In this document: positions 1 through 6,426 of the stretch, piece after piece
How the letters are laid out: each line of letters begins with the position of its first letter
Position numbering within the stretch: the first letter of the stretch is position 1
Source of the DNA: an uncultured Barnesiella sp.
Lineage (GTDB): Bacteria > Bacteroidota > Bacteroidia > Bacteroidales > Barnesiellaceae_A
Assembly (NCBI GenBank): GCA_904502265.1
Contig: CAJGDT010000038.1
Coordinates: 1-11,413 of the forward strand
Length of the DNA stretch: 11,413 nt
Direction: 5' to 3'
The notes under the pieces: generated by a model
What the model was told of the DNA's origin: nothing
Databases searched by the model: none
Seen by the model: only the letters and a program-made list of their open reading frames with translations
Made by a program: the position numbers and the translations under genes

Positions 1-411
1 CATATACCACACTATCGATTCTCCATCGGGGCTCAAATTGAATAATATAGAATCTTCAAAGTCCCAATAGTAACACACCTCCGATGTCAAGCACATAAAA
101 GACTCTTCATCACACGCATATCCAACCGCCGTTTCGCTTATAAACTCATCGGTTGTGTTATTATAGAATTTTTGAATTATAATTTCTCCTTCCCAGCTGA
201 AGAGGGTATACTCATCTTTCGTACTATTCAAGCTCTTTTCGAGTCTGCCATCGGGAGTATAATAATCAACAGTTACTCCCATATCACTTGTCGACAAAAC
301 TGTTTTTACGGGGCCATTGAAATTTCCAATTCTTGTGGTATAAGTAAAAACTTGAGCTGAAACTGTGAGCGTAGCCAATAATGCCAACGCTAAAATCATG
401 ACTTTTTTCAT
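1..411 (-). CDS. Secreted protein of unknown function, partial at the left edge
   Basis: The minus strand is open from an ATG at 411-409 through 137 codons to base 1 with no stop, so the C-terminus lies outside the window. Residues 1-20 look like a classical signal peptide: MKK, then a hydrophobic stretch (MILALALLATLTV), then SAQ with likely cleavage near residues 19-20. There is no lipobox cysteine, so it is probably exported to the periplasm or beyond rather than lipidated. The mature part is acidic and aromatic, with cysteines at 100, 107 and 113. Two short segments resemble each other, YYTPDGRLEKS (50-60) and NLSPDGESIVWY (125-136); this tyrosine/PDG pattern is loosely like YD-repeat or MORN-like secreted proteins of Bacteroidales, but I cannot assign a family. 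The frame, the signal peptide and an upstream promoter support a real gene. Function is unknown. Confidence 0.75.
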   Translation of the reverse strand, partial: MKKVMILALALLATLTVSAQVFTYTTRIGNFNGPVKTVLSTSDMGVTVDYYTPDGRLEKSLNSTKDEYTLFSWEGEIIIQKFYNNTTDEFISETAVGYACDEESFMCLTSEVCYYWDFEDSILFNLSPDGESIVWYM

Positions 412-515
412 AAATAATATTAGGATTTTCGGTTATTACAATTTTACATATCTACACCCGCTGTAACTTTGTTTAACAATTACAAACTTACATCAAGGCC
501 TGTGTTTCAATTTCA

Positions 516-548
516 CAAATATAGAAAATATTTTAGAATAACAGACAA
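516..548 (-). promoter_or_regulatory. Candidate Bacteroidales promoter for the secreted-protein gene
   Basis: Read on the minus strand, TATATTTG at 523-516 matches the Bacteroidetes -7 consensus TAnnTTTG exactly, and TTG at 548-546 lies 22 nt upstream as a possible -33 element. Transcription would start near 510, giving a leader of about 100 nt before the ATG at 411. The rest of the 412-632 gap is AT-rich and shows no clear terminator for the upstream gene; only a short palindrome, GAATATATTC at 610-619, stands out. The assignment is from motif match alone. Confidence 0.5.
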
Positions 549-632
549 TCGAGACTAAATTAATTGGACTGAAGATAAAACTACACTCTCAATAGCAATC
601 TTATTTATTGAATATATTCTATGCAATCGCTA

Positions 633-1637
633 TTAAATCTTGTAATACACCGTACCCTTAAGGACTCCATCGGGGATAATATAACCCAACTCGCGCAAGT
701 GTATAATATCTTTCTTGATTGTATTTATCGACTCTTTGTGTAAGTGTCGGACTATGGCTGCAACACCCACCGGCTGGTTGTCGGCTATGAAATCGAGAAT
801 GGCTCGTTGACGACTATTTAGCACGCCCTTGTGCGAGGCCGACTTGGGTGGCAACACAGGTGCGTGCATGCCGCTAAAACGCTTAGCCGACTCATACACA
901 GCACCAACAAAATAGAAAATCCAATTGGTTAAGCCCGACTTTGCATCGCTATCACTCAGCAATGCTCGACGATAGCCCACCCTATTCTCAACCATAACGA
1001 TTGCAGGAGCACATACTCGCACCCAGTTATATCCCAACCGTCGCAATAGCAACAACATCAGCAGATGCGCCACCTCCTCGCGACCTCGAGGTAGTGTCGA
1101 TTCGTGTACAAATCTATATAGAAACATCACAACATCTGTCAGGATAAAAGACGACACGCCATTTCCACCCACCAACAGCCACTCAACCAATTCACTCAAC
1201 TCACGACTTGCAGTATATGAATCACGCAGTGCTACCGCGCTCCGATGCAACGACGATACTGTAGACGAGCGTCGCATTGTACCCGATGTAGCGCCCACGC
1301 CTTCGGCAAAGAGATGCCGATAAAATTCAAGAATACGCGACTCGTCGAAGGTTACATCAACATCCTCGCTCAACAAAGCCGATAACAATTCGTAATAACG
1401 ACGCACAAATATCGCTTGCGAAGAATTATCTTCAACGTCGGTCAACATGGTATGCAACTGATCCTGCGTATAATCAATATTCAACAGGAGCATCGTAGCA
1501 TCAAATACAGCACGCACATCATCACAACCGGGAGTTAACGGAAAACTCTGCCGCGCAATGAAGTCGATATATCGCATTTGTCGCTCTATCTCAAGCTTTT
1601 GCAAATTGGTTAAATGTATCACATCAGATGCTTTCAT
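633..1637 (-). CDS. Degenerate Fic-fold protein with C-terminal winged helix, probable regulator
   Basis: A 334-residue soluble protein with no signal peptide or membrane segment. Residues about 40-255 have the layout of a Fic domain: a helix like those before the Fic core (ILEFYRHLFAEG, 102-113), then TDVVMFLYRFVHESTLPRGR (167-186), then HLLMLLLLRRLGYNW (191-205), and a tail resembling the post-core helices (NWIFYFVGAVYESAKR). The nine-residue active-site motif HPFxDGNGR reads HESTLPRGR (178-186): the His, second Gly and Arg remain, but the Phe, the Asp/Glu and the Asn are lost, so AMP transfer is unlikely. Residues about 272-334 (NSRQRAILDFI to the end) look like a winged-helix DNA-binding domain. 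Fic proteins with a C-terminal winged helix are common in Bacteroidales. I infer a DNA-binding regulator, possibly of the divergent operon. The ATG at 1637 was chosen because an upstream ATG at 1688 lies inside the candidate promoter. The Fic assignment is by eye. Confidence 0.7.
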   Translation of the reverse strand: MKASDVIHLTNLQKLEIERQMRYIDFIARQSFPLTPGCDDVRAVFDATMLLLNIDYTQDQLHTMLTDVEDNSSQAIFVRRYYELLSALLSEDVDVTFDESRILEFYRHLFAEGVGATSGTMRRSSTVSSLHRSAVALRDSYTASRELSELVEWLLVGGNGVSSFILTDVVMFLYRFVHESTLPRGREEVAHLLMLLLLRRLGYNWVRVCAPAIVMVENRVGYRRALLSDSDAKSGLTNWIFYFVGAVYESAKRFSGMHAPVLPPKSASHKGVLNSRQRAILDFIADNQPVGVAAIVRHLHKESINTIKKDIIHLRELGYIIPDGVLKGTVYYKI

Positions 1638-1657
1638 ACCATTGTAATATGCGATGA

Positions 1658-1689
1658 CAAAGTAAAGAAATAAGCACGAAAAGTGCAAA
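1658..1689 (-). promoter_or_regulatory. Candidate promoter of the Fic/winged-helix gene
   Basis: On the minus strand, TTTG at 1689-1686 and TACTTTG at 1664-1658 are separated by 21 nt. The -7 element is one base shorter than the TAnnTTTG consensus, so the match is good but not perfect. The start would fall near 1651, leaving a short leader of about 14 nt before the ATG at 1637. This placement argues against the upstream in-frame ATG at 1688. Confidence 0.45.
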
Positions 1690-1731
1690 TCAATCTTTCA
1701 GAAAGAAAAACTATGAAAATCGCTCTTGATA

Positions 1732-1765
1732 TTGGGTATAAATATATAAAAATTTCGTATCTTCG
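1732..1765 (+). promoter_or_regulatory. Candidate promoter of the gpmI-gal operon
   Basis: TTG at 1732-1734 and TATCTTCG at 1758-1765 (one mismatch to TAnnTTTG) are 23 nt apart. The predicted start is near 1772, giving a leader of about 37 nt before the gpmI ATG at 1809. The same reading frame is open back to 1683, but that upstream ATG would lie outside the transcript from this promoter. Confidence 0.5.
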
Positions 1766-1771
1766 CGAAAT
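1752..1771. promoter_or_regulatory. Inverted repeat around the -7 box, possible operator
   Basis: ATTTCG (1752-1757) and CGAAAT (1766-1771) form a perfect 6-bp inverted repeat whose 8-nt spacer is exactly the candidate -7 box TATCTTCG. A nested 8-bp palindrome TTCGCGAA lies at 1762-1769. A protein bound here would block polymerase. The divergent Fic/winged-helix gene is the nearest candidate for that protein, which is inference. A repeat of this size can also arise by chance in AT-rich DNA. Confidence 0.35.
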
Positions 1772-1808
1772 AATTAATTTTAAGGTACAATCTATAAAAG
1801 ATAGAATT

Positions 1809-3326
1809 ATGAGTAAAAAAGCATTGTTAATGATCCTCGACGGCTGGGGCATTGGAGACAATTCTCACGCCGATGTTATTGCATCAACCCCTACCCCCTA
1901 CTGGGATTATCTTATTTCGACATATCCCCACTCTCAACTGCAAGCAAGTGGCGAGAATGTTGGTTTGCCCGATGGACAAATGGGTAACTCGGAGGTTGGT
2001 CACCTCAATATCGGCGCCGGTCGTGTAGTATATCAAGACCTTGTAAAAATCAATAAAGCATGTCGCGAAAACTCTATAATGGAAAATCCCGAAATCGTAT
2101 CGGCATTTACCTACGCTCGCGACAACAACAAGAATATTCACTTCATGGGCTTGACATCGGATGGCGGTGTACACAGTTCACTCGACCACCTCTTCAAGTT
2201 GTGCGACATCTCACGCGAGTATGGCATTGACAACACCTTCATCCACTGTTTCATGGATGGTCGCGATACCGACCCCAAGAGTGGCAAAGGCTTCATTGCT
2301 GCCTTGCAAGCTCACTGCGAAAAGAGCGCCGGCAAGATTGCCTCAATCATCGGTCGCTACTACGCAATGGATCGCGACAAACGCTGGGAACGTGTAAAAG
2401 AGGCTTACGACTTGCTCGTAAACGGCATTGGTAAAAAAGCTACCGACATGGTTGCTGCCATGCAAGAGTCGTACGACGAAGGTGTAACCGACGAGTTTAT
2501 CAAGCCCATCGTTAATGCTCAAGTAGACGGCACAATTAAGGAAGGTGATGTAGTAATCTTCTTCAACTATCGCAACGACCGCGCTAAGGAGCTTACTATT
2601 GTTCTCACACAACAAGACATGCCCGAGGCCGGCATGCACACCATCCCCGGCTTGCAATACTACTGCATGACCCCCTACGACGCATCGTTCAAGGGCGTGC
2701 ACATCCTCTTCGATAAAGAGAACGTATCAAATACACTTGGTGAGTACCTCGCAGCCGAAGGCAAGCAACAACTTCACATTGCCGAGACCGAGAAGTATGC
2801 ACACGTTACATTCTTCTTTAACGGCGGTCGCGAAACACCTTACGACAACGAAGAGCGCATCCTCGTTGCTTCGCCCAAGGTTGCCACATACGACCTCAAG
2901 CCCGAGATGAGTGCCTTTGAAGTAAAAGACAAACTCGTAGAAGCCATCAAGAGCGAGAAGTTTGACTTTATCGTAGTTAACTATGCCAATGGTGACATGG
3001 TAGGCCACACCGGTATTTACTCGGCTATCGAGACTGCTGTGAAAGCTGTAGACCAATGCGTAAACGAAACCGTTGAGGCTGCTAAGGCTGCAGGTTACGA
3101 AACTATCATCATTGCCGACCACGGTAATGCCGACAATGCCGAGAACAACGACGGTACACCCAACACAGCCCACTCGCTCAACCCCGTTCCCTTTGTGTAT
3201 GTAACAGAGAACAAGAACGCAACCGTGAGCGATGGTATCTTGGCCGATGTTGCACCCTCTATATTGCACATCATGGGCTTGCCCATACCCGCCGAAATGA
3301 CCGGTACTAACCTCATCAAAGATTAA
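1809..3326 (+). CDS. gpmI: 2,3-bisphosphoglycerate-independent phosphoglycerate mutase
   Basis: Interconverts 3- and 2-phosphoglycerate in cytoplasmic glycolysis/gluconeogenesis by a cofactor-independent, Mn-dependent mechanism. The 505 residues match the usual length of about 500-515. Metal and catalytic motifs of the alkaline-phosphatase superfamily are all visible: LMILDGWGIGD with Asp11, MGNSEVGHLNIG with the phosphorylated Ser61, DGRDTDP (150-156), GRYYAMDRDKRW (182-193), NYRNDRA (253-259), NYANGDMVGHTG with Asp396 and His400, IADHGNAD with Asp437 and His438, and NTAHSLNPVPF with His455. The frame is open upstream to 1683, but the family starts at MSKKALLMILDGWG, and the candidate promoter lies between 1732 and 1765, so 1809 is the start. 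It is the first gene of the probable operon, 25 bp before the transporter. The enzyme appears intact. No second phosphoglycerate mutase is visible in the window. Confidence 0.97.
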   Translation: MSKKALLMILDGWGIGDNSHADVIASTPTPYWDYLISTYPHSQLQASGENVGLPDGQMGNSEVGHLNIGAGRVVYQDLVKINKACRENSIMENPEIVSAFTYARDNNKNIHFMGLTSDGGVHSSLDHLFKLCDISREYGIDNTFIHCFMDGRDTDPKSGKGFIAALQAHCEKSAGKIASIIGRYYAMDRDKRWERVKEAYDLLVNGIGKKATDMVAAMQESYDEGVTDEFIKPIVNAQVDGTIKEGDVVIFFNYRNDRAKELTIVLTQQDMPEAGMHTIPGLQYYCMTPYDASFKGVHILFDKENVSNTLGEYLAAEGKQQLHIAETEKYAHVTFFFNGGRETPYDNEERILVASPKVATYDLKPEMSAFEVKDKLVEAIKSEKFDFIVVNYANGDMVGHTGIYSAIETAVKAVDQCVNETVEAAKAAGYETIIIADHGNADNAENNDGTPNTAHSLNPVPFVYVTENKNATVSDGILADVAPSILHIMGLPIPAEMTGTNLIKD

Positions 3327-3351
3327 TTACAAACAGTAAAATATTTTTACC

Positions 3352-4620
3352 ATGGAACAAAAGAAAAATTATGCTCTTCCTATTGCCGTGATGTTTGCAC
3401 TCTTTTTCATGATTGCATTCGTTACCAACTTTGCCGGCTCAATGGGAGTAATTGTAAAGAATCAGTTTCAAGCTTCTAATGCCCTCTCGCAATTGGGTTC
3501 ACTTGCCAACTTCATTGCTTATGCTTGTATGGGTATCCCCGCAGGTATTATCTTGAAGCGTAAAGGTTATAAATTCACCTCATTGGCAGCTGTTACTGTA
3601 GGTTTCCTCGGTGTAGGTATTCAATTCCTCTCGGGTTACGTTGAGTCATTTATGGTGTACGTATTGGGTGCATTCGTTGCAGGTTTCTCAATGTGTATGC
3701 TCAACATTGTTGTAAACCCCATGCTCAACACCCTCGGTGGTGGTGGTGCTCGCGGTAATCAACTCTTGCAATTGGGTGGATCATGCAACTCAATCGGTGG
3801 TACCATCGCACCCATCTTGTTGGGTTATCTTATCGGTGGCTCAATGGATCAAGCCAAGGTAGGCGATGCTGCTCCCGCCATGATTATCGCTATGGCTATC
3901 TTTGCATTGGCATTTGTTATCATTGCCATGACCAAGATTCCCGAGCCTCACATGGAGACTGCTGAAGAGAAAGCTGCACGCTTGAATGGTAAGCAAATCA
4001 AGGACAAATACAGCCCCATGTCATTCCGACACTTTGTTTTGGGTGCTATCGCTATCTTCTTCTACGTAGGTATCGAAGTAGGTATCCCCAACATTGCCAA
4101 CCTCTACATGTCGGACCTCACATGGGTAGGCCCCGCTGTTGCAGGTACAGTAGTAGGTTCATATTGGTTCTTGATGATGTGCGGTCGTCTTATCGGTGGT
4201 GCTATTGGTGCTAAAGTTACCAGCAAAGCTATGCTCACAACCGTATCGGCCCTTTGTATTGTTCTCATCTTGGCTTTGATGTTTACACCCGAAAGTGTTA
4301 AAGTTACAGTTCCCTTTATCAATACCGAAGTACCCATGAGCATGTTGTTCATGCTCTTGTGTGGTCTTTGCACATCGGTTATGTGGGGCTCAATCTTCAA
4401 CCTCGCCGCCGAAGGCCTTGGCAAATACACACCCGCAGCATCAGGTATCTTTATGGCACTTGTATGTGGTGGTGGTATCCTCCCCTTCATCCAAGGTGTT
4501 GTTGCCGATAAGATTGGCTTCATCGGTAGCTACTGGGTTATCATCATTGCACTTGCCTACCTCTTGTTCTACGCAGTGGTTGGCTCAAAGAATGTAAACA
4601 AAGACATCCCTACTGAATAA
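3352..4620 (+). CDS. MFS hexose transporter, GluP/FucP-like (probable glucose/galactose importer)
   Basis: A 422-residue inner-membrane protein with about twelve hydrophobic segments (first about 8-30; a central cytoplasmic loop about 195-223 rich in charged residues; last about 392-411). The FucP/GluP-like MFS family is recognised by the loop IPAGIILKRKGYK (62-74), by NPMLNTLGGGG followed by GNQLLQLGGSCNSIGG (122-150), and by FFYVGIEVGIPN (236-247). Members import hexoses such as glucose, galactose or fucose with a coupled ion. The neighbours galM and galK point to galactose, possibly also glucose; the sequence alone does not fix the substrate. At the position where I align the proton-coupling Glu135 of E. 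coli FucP, this protein seems to have Asn118. It starts 25 bp after gpmI without a terminator between, so cotranscription is likely. Many glycines use GGT, as in well-expressed genes. Confidence 0.88.
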   Translation: MEQKKNYALPIAVMFALFFMIAFVTNFAGSMGVIVKNQFQASNALSQLGSLANFIAYACMGIPAGIILKRKGYKFTSLAAVTVGFLGVGIQFLSGYVESFMVYVLGAFVAGFSMCMLNIVVNPMLNTLGGGGARGNQLLQLGGSCNSIGGTIAPILLGYLIGGSMDQAKVGDAAPAMIIAMAIFALAFVIIAMTKIPEPHMETAEEKAARLNGKQIKDKYSPMSFRHFVLGAIAIFFYVGIEVGIPNIANLYMSDLTWVGPAVAGTVVGSYWFLMMCGRLIGGAIGAKVTSKAMLTTVSALCIVLILALMFTPESVKVTVPFINTEVPMSMLFMLLCGLCTSVMWGSIFNLAAEGLGKYTPAASGIFMALVCGGGILPFIQGVVADKIGFIGSYWVIIIALAYLLFYAVVGSKNVNKDIPTE

Positions 4621-4629
4621 TCTTGACCA

Positions 4630-4670
4630 TTCTATACCACTATGAGCCTGCAGTTCATAGTGGTATAGAA
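4630..4670. terminator. Perfect 16-bp hairpin between the transporter and the rest of the gal operon
   Basis: The arms TTCTATACCACTATGA (4630-4645) and its exact complement at 4655-4670 enclose a 9-nt loop, which can close further by one G-T and one C-G pair. It begins 10 bp after the transporter stop. No run of T follows (the next bases are GTATCTAATTC), so it is not a classical intrinsic terminator. A partial terminator/attenuator or an mRNA 3'-end stabiliser fits better. I see no good TAnnTTTG promoter between it and the next ATG at 4712. Confidence 0.7.
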
Positions 4671-4711
4671 GTATCTAATTCTCTATACGAGGCATTAAAT
4701 ATCATCGAAAC

Positions 4712-5296
4712 ATGATACAAATAGACAATACCATCATCACACTCGACATCCTTGAAAAATATTTCTTGTGTAATCTTGATGCTTGCAAAGGCGAGTGTTG
4801 TATCGATGGCGATGCCGGTGCTCCTATCACTCCCGAAGAACAAAAGGCTATAGAAGAGGCTCTTGATGCAGTATGGAACGACCTTAGCCCTGCAGCACAA
4901 GCGGTTATCAAAGAGCAAGGTGTGTCATACGTCGACGAAGAGGCCGATCTTGTCACCTCAATTGTTGATGGTCGTGATTGCGTATTTACCTGTTATGGCG
5001 AAAATGGCATGTGCTACTGCGCATTAGAGAAGGCATATCGTGAAGGTCGCTCTAAATTCTACAAACCATTATCATGCCACCTTTACCCTGTAAGACTGCA
5101 AGAATGGTCAAATGGATACACTGCACTCAACTACCACCGCTGGAAAATCTGCAAGGCAGCCGAAGTATTGGGACGCAAAGAGGGGGTAAGAGTATATCAA
5201 TTCCTACGCGAACCTCTCATCCGACGCTTTGGTGAAGATTGGTATCGCACATTGTGCGAAGTAGCTGATGAATTCTTGGCCTCACAAGAGAAATAG
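4712..5296 (+). CDS. Cysteine-rich DUF3109-like protein
   Basis: A 194-residue soluble protein without signal peptide. It has ten cysteines: 20, 25, 29 and 30 (LCNLDACKGECC), 90 and 94, 101 and 103 (DCVFTCYGENGMCYC), 122 (PLSCHLYP) and 147 (KICKAA). This spacing and the KPLSCHLYPVR segment are typical of the DUF3109 family, widespread in Bacteroidetes, and recall YkgJ-type cysteine clusters that probably bind zinc or iron-sulfur. The biochemical role is unknown. It lies 91 bp after the transporter, across the hairpin, and 23 bp before galM on the same strand, so it is probably cotranscribed with galM-galK. Its presence between galactose genes may be chance or may mean a metal-dependent accessory role; nothing in the sequence decides this. 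The ATG at 4712 gives a natural N-terminus just before the first cysteine cluster. Confidence 0.8.
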   Translation: MIQIDNTIITLDILEKYFLCNLDACKGECCIDGDAGAPITPEEQKAIEEALDAVWNDLSPAAQAVIKEQGVSYVDEEADLVTSIVDGRDCVFTCYGENGMCYCALEKAYREGRSKFYKPLSCHLYPVRLQEWSNGYTALNYHRWKICKAAEVLGRKEGVRVYQFLREPLIRRFGEDWYRTLCEVADEFLASQEK

Positions 5297-5319
5297 ATAG
5301 ACTAACACACACTATCACA

Positions 5320-6396
5320 ATGAATAACAAAACGACATTATCGGGACTTTCATACGATAAATTCAACGCCACAGTTGAGGGTAAAACAACTCGCCTCTAT
5401 GCGCTCACTAATGCCAATGGATGCGAATTGACCATCTGCAACTACGGCGCACGCATCATATCGCTACTCGTCCCCGACCGCAATGGCAACATGATTGACG
5501 TTGTAACCGGTCATGACTCTATGGAGACAATTCTCACCACAGGCGACACATATTTTGGAGTAATCTGTGGACGATATGCCAACCGTATAGCTCGCGGTCG
5601 CTTTGAATTGGACGGCGTGGTGTACGACCAACTTGCCATCAACAATGGTCCCAACAACCTACACGGTGGTATCAAGGGTTTCAACGAAAGAGTATGGGAA
5701 GCCGAACAAATCGACAATCAAACATTGGCATTACGCTATACATCGGCCGATGGCGAAGAGGGTTTCCCCGGCAACCTATCTGTTACCGTTACCTATCGCC
5801 TCAACGAAGAGAATAGTGTCGACATCACATACAAGGCTACCACCGACAAAGCTACTGTCGTAAACCTCACCAACCACGCATTCTTCAACCTCTCGGGCGT
5901 AGGCGAAACAACGGTCGACGATCATATCCTCACCATCAAAGCATCTCACTACTTACCTACCGATGAGACAGCCATACCTTATGGCGAGTTGGCTCCTGTT
6001 GCCGGCACACCTATGGCATTCGATACACCTCACACCATCGGTGAGCGTATCAACGAACCATTTGAGCAACTTATCTTCGGTCATGGATACGATCACTGCT
6101 ATGCGTTGGACAAAGGCGATAAGGTATATGCCCTCGCAGCCGAATGTATCTCTCCGCGCACAGGTATTGCACTTGAGGTATTCACAACCGAGCCCGGCAT
6201 ACAACTCTACACCGCCAACTGGCTTGATGGCAAGAATATAGGCAAGCATGGAAAATACTACAATGCACGCACTTCATTCTGCCTGGAGACTCAGCACTAT
6301 CCCGACTCACCCAACAAGCCCCAATACCCCACTACAGTATTGCGTCCGGGTGAAAAATTCGAATCACGAACAACATTTAAGTTTACTATCAAATAA
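5320..6396 (+). CDS. galM: Galactose mutarotase (aldose 1-epimerase)
   Basis: Interconverts beta- and alpha-D-galactose (and other aldoses), supplying alpha-galactose to galactokinase. The 358 residues match the family length. Visible motifs: NYGARIISLLVPDR (41-54), the sugar-site segment GRYANRIARGRF (84-95), NNLHGG with His115, NLTNHAFFNLSG with the catalytic acid His186, GYDHCY with Asp258, and FCLETQHYPDSPN with the catalytic base Glu323. There is no signal peptide, unlike some Bacteroidales aldose epimerases that are exported, so this copy acts in the cytoplasm. It is 23 bp after the DUF3109-like gene and 30 bp before galK, a layout typical of an operon. All key residues are present. Confidence 0.95.
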   Translation: MNNKTTLSGLSYDKFNATVEGKTTRLYALTNANGCELTICNYGARIISLLVPDRNGNMIDVVTGHDSMETILTTGDTYFGVICGRYANRIARGRFELDGVVYDQLAINNGPNNLHGGIKGFNERVWEAEQIDNQTLALRYTSADGEEGFPGNLSVTVTYRLNEENSVDITYKATTDKATVVNLTNHAFFNLSGVGETTVDDHILTIKASHYLPTDETAIPYGELAPVAGTPMAFDTPHTIGERINEPFEQLIFGHGYDHCYALDKGDKVYALAAECISPRTGIALEVFTTEPGIQLYTANWLDGKNIGKHGKYYNARTSFCLETQHYPDSPNKPQYPTTVLRPGEKFESRTTFKFTIK

Positions 6397-6426
6397 TTTT
6401 ATCTAATCTTTATAATACTTATTATT

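Noticed and set aside
464..471. TAACTTTG on the plus strand, a perfect TAnnTTTG -7 box
   Set aside because: No gene on the plus strand follows for more than 1.3 kb, no TTG sits at the -33 distance, and the opposite strand is used by the neighbouring genes. Chance match in AT-rich DNA, although a small RNA cannot be excluded.
591..634. Imperfect inverted repeat AATAGC...GCTATT after the Fic/winged-helix stop
   Set aside because: Only six contiguous pairs, a long AT-rich loop and no T-run; too weak to call a terminator.
1638..1688. Upstream ATG of the Fic/winged-helix gene, adding 17 hydrophobic residues
   Set aside because: These residues look like an accidental hydrophobic stretch and overlap the candidate promoter at 1658-1689; a signal anchor makes no sense on a DNA-binding protein.
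1791..1805. Small hairpin TCTAT-N5-ATAGA in the gpmI leader
   Set aside because: Five AT-rich pairs would be barely stable; not supported as a regulatory element.
1683..1808. 42-codon N-terminal extension of gpmI
   Set aside because: The frame is open, but the family starts at MSKKALLMILDGWG and the candidate promoter lies inside this extension.
2727..3269. Minus-strand open frame opposite gpmI
   Set aside because: Fully inside gpmI, whose catalytic motifs are all present; no promoter or family resemblance on the minus strand.
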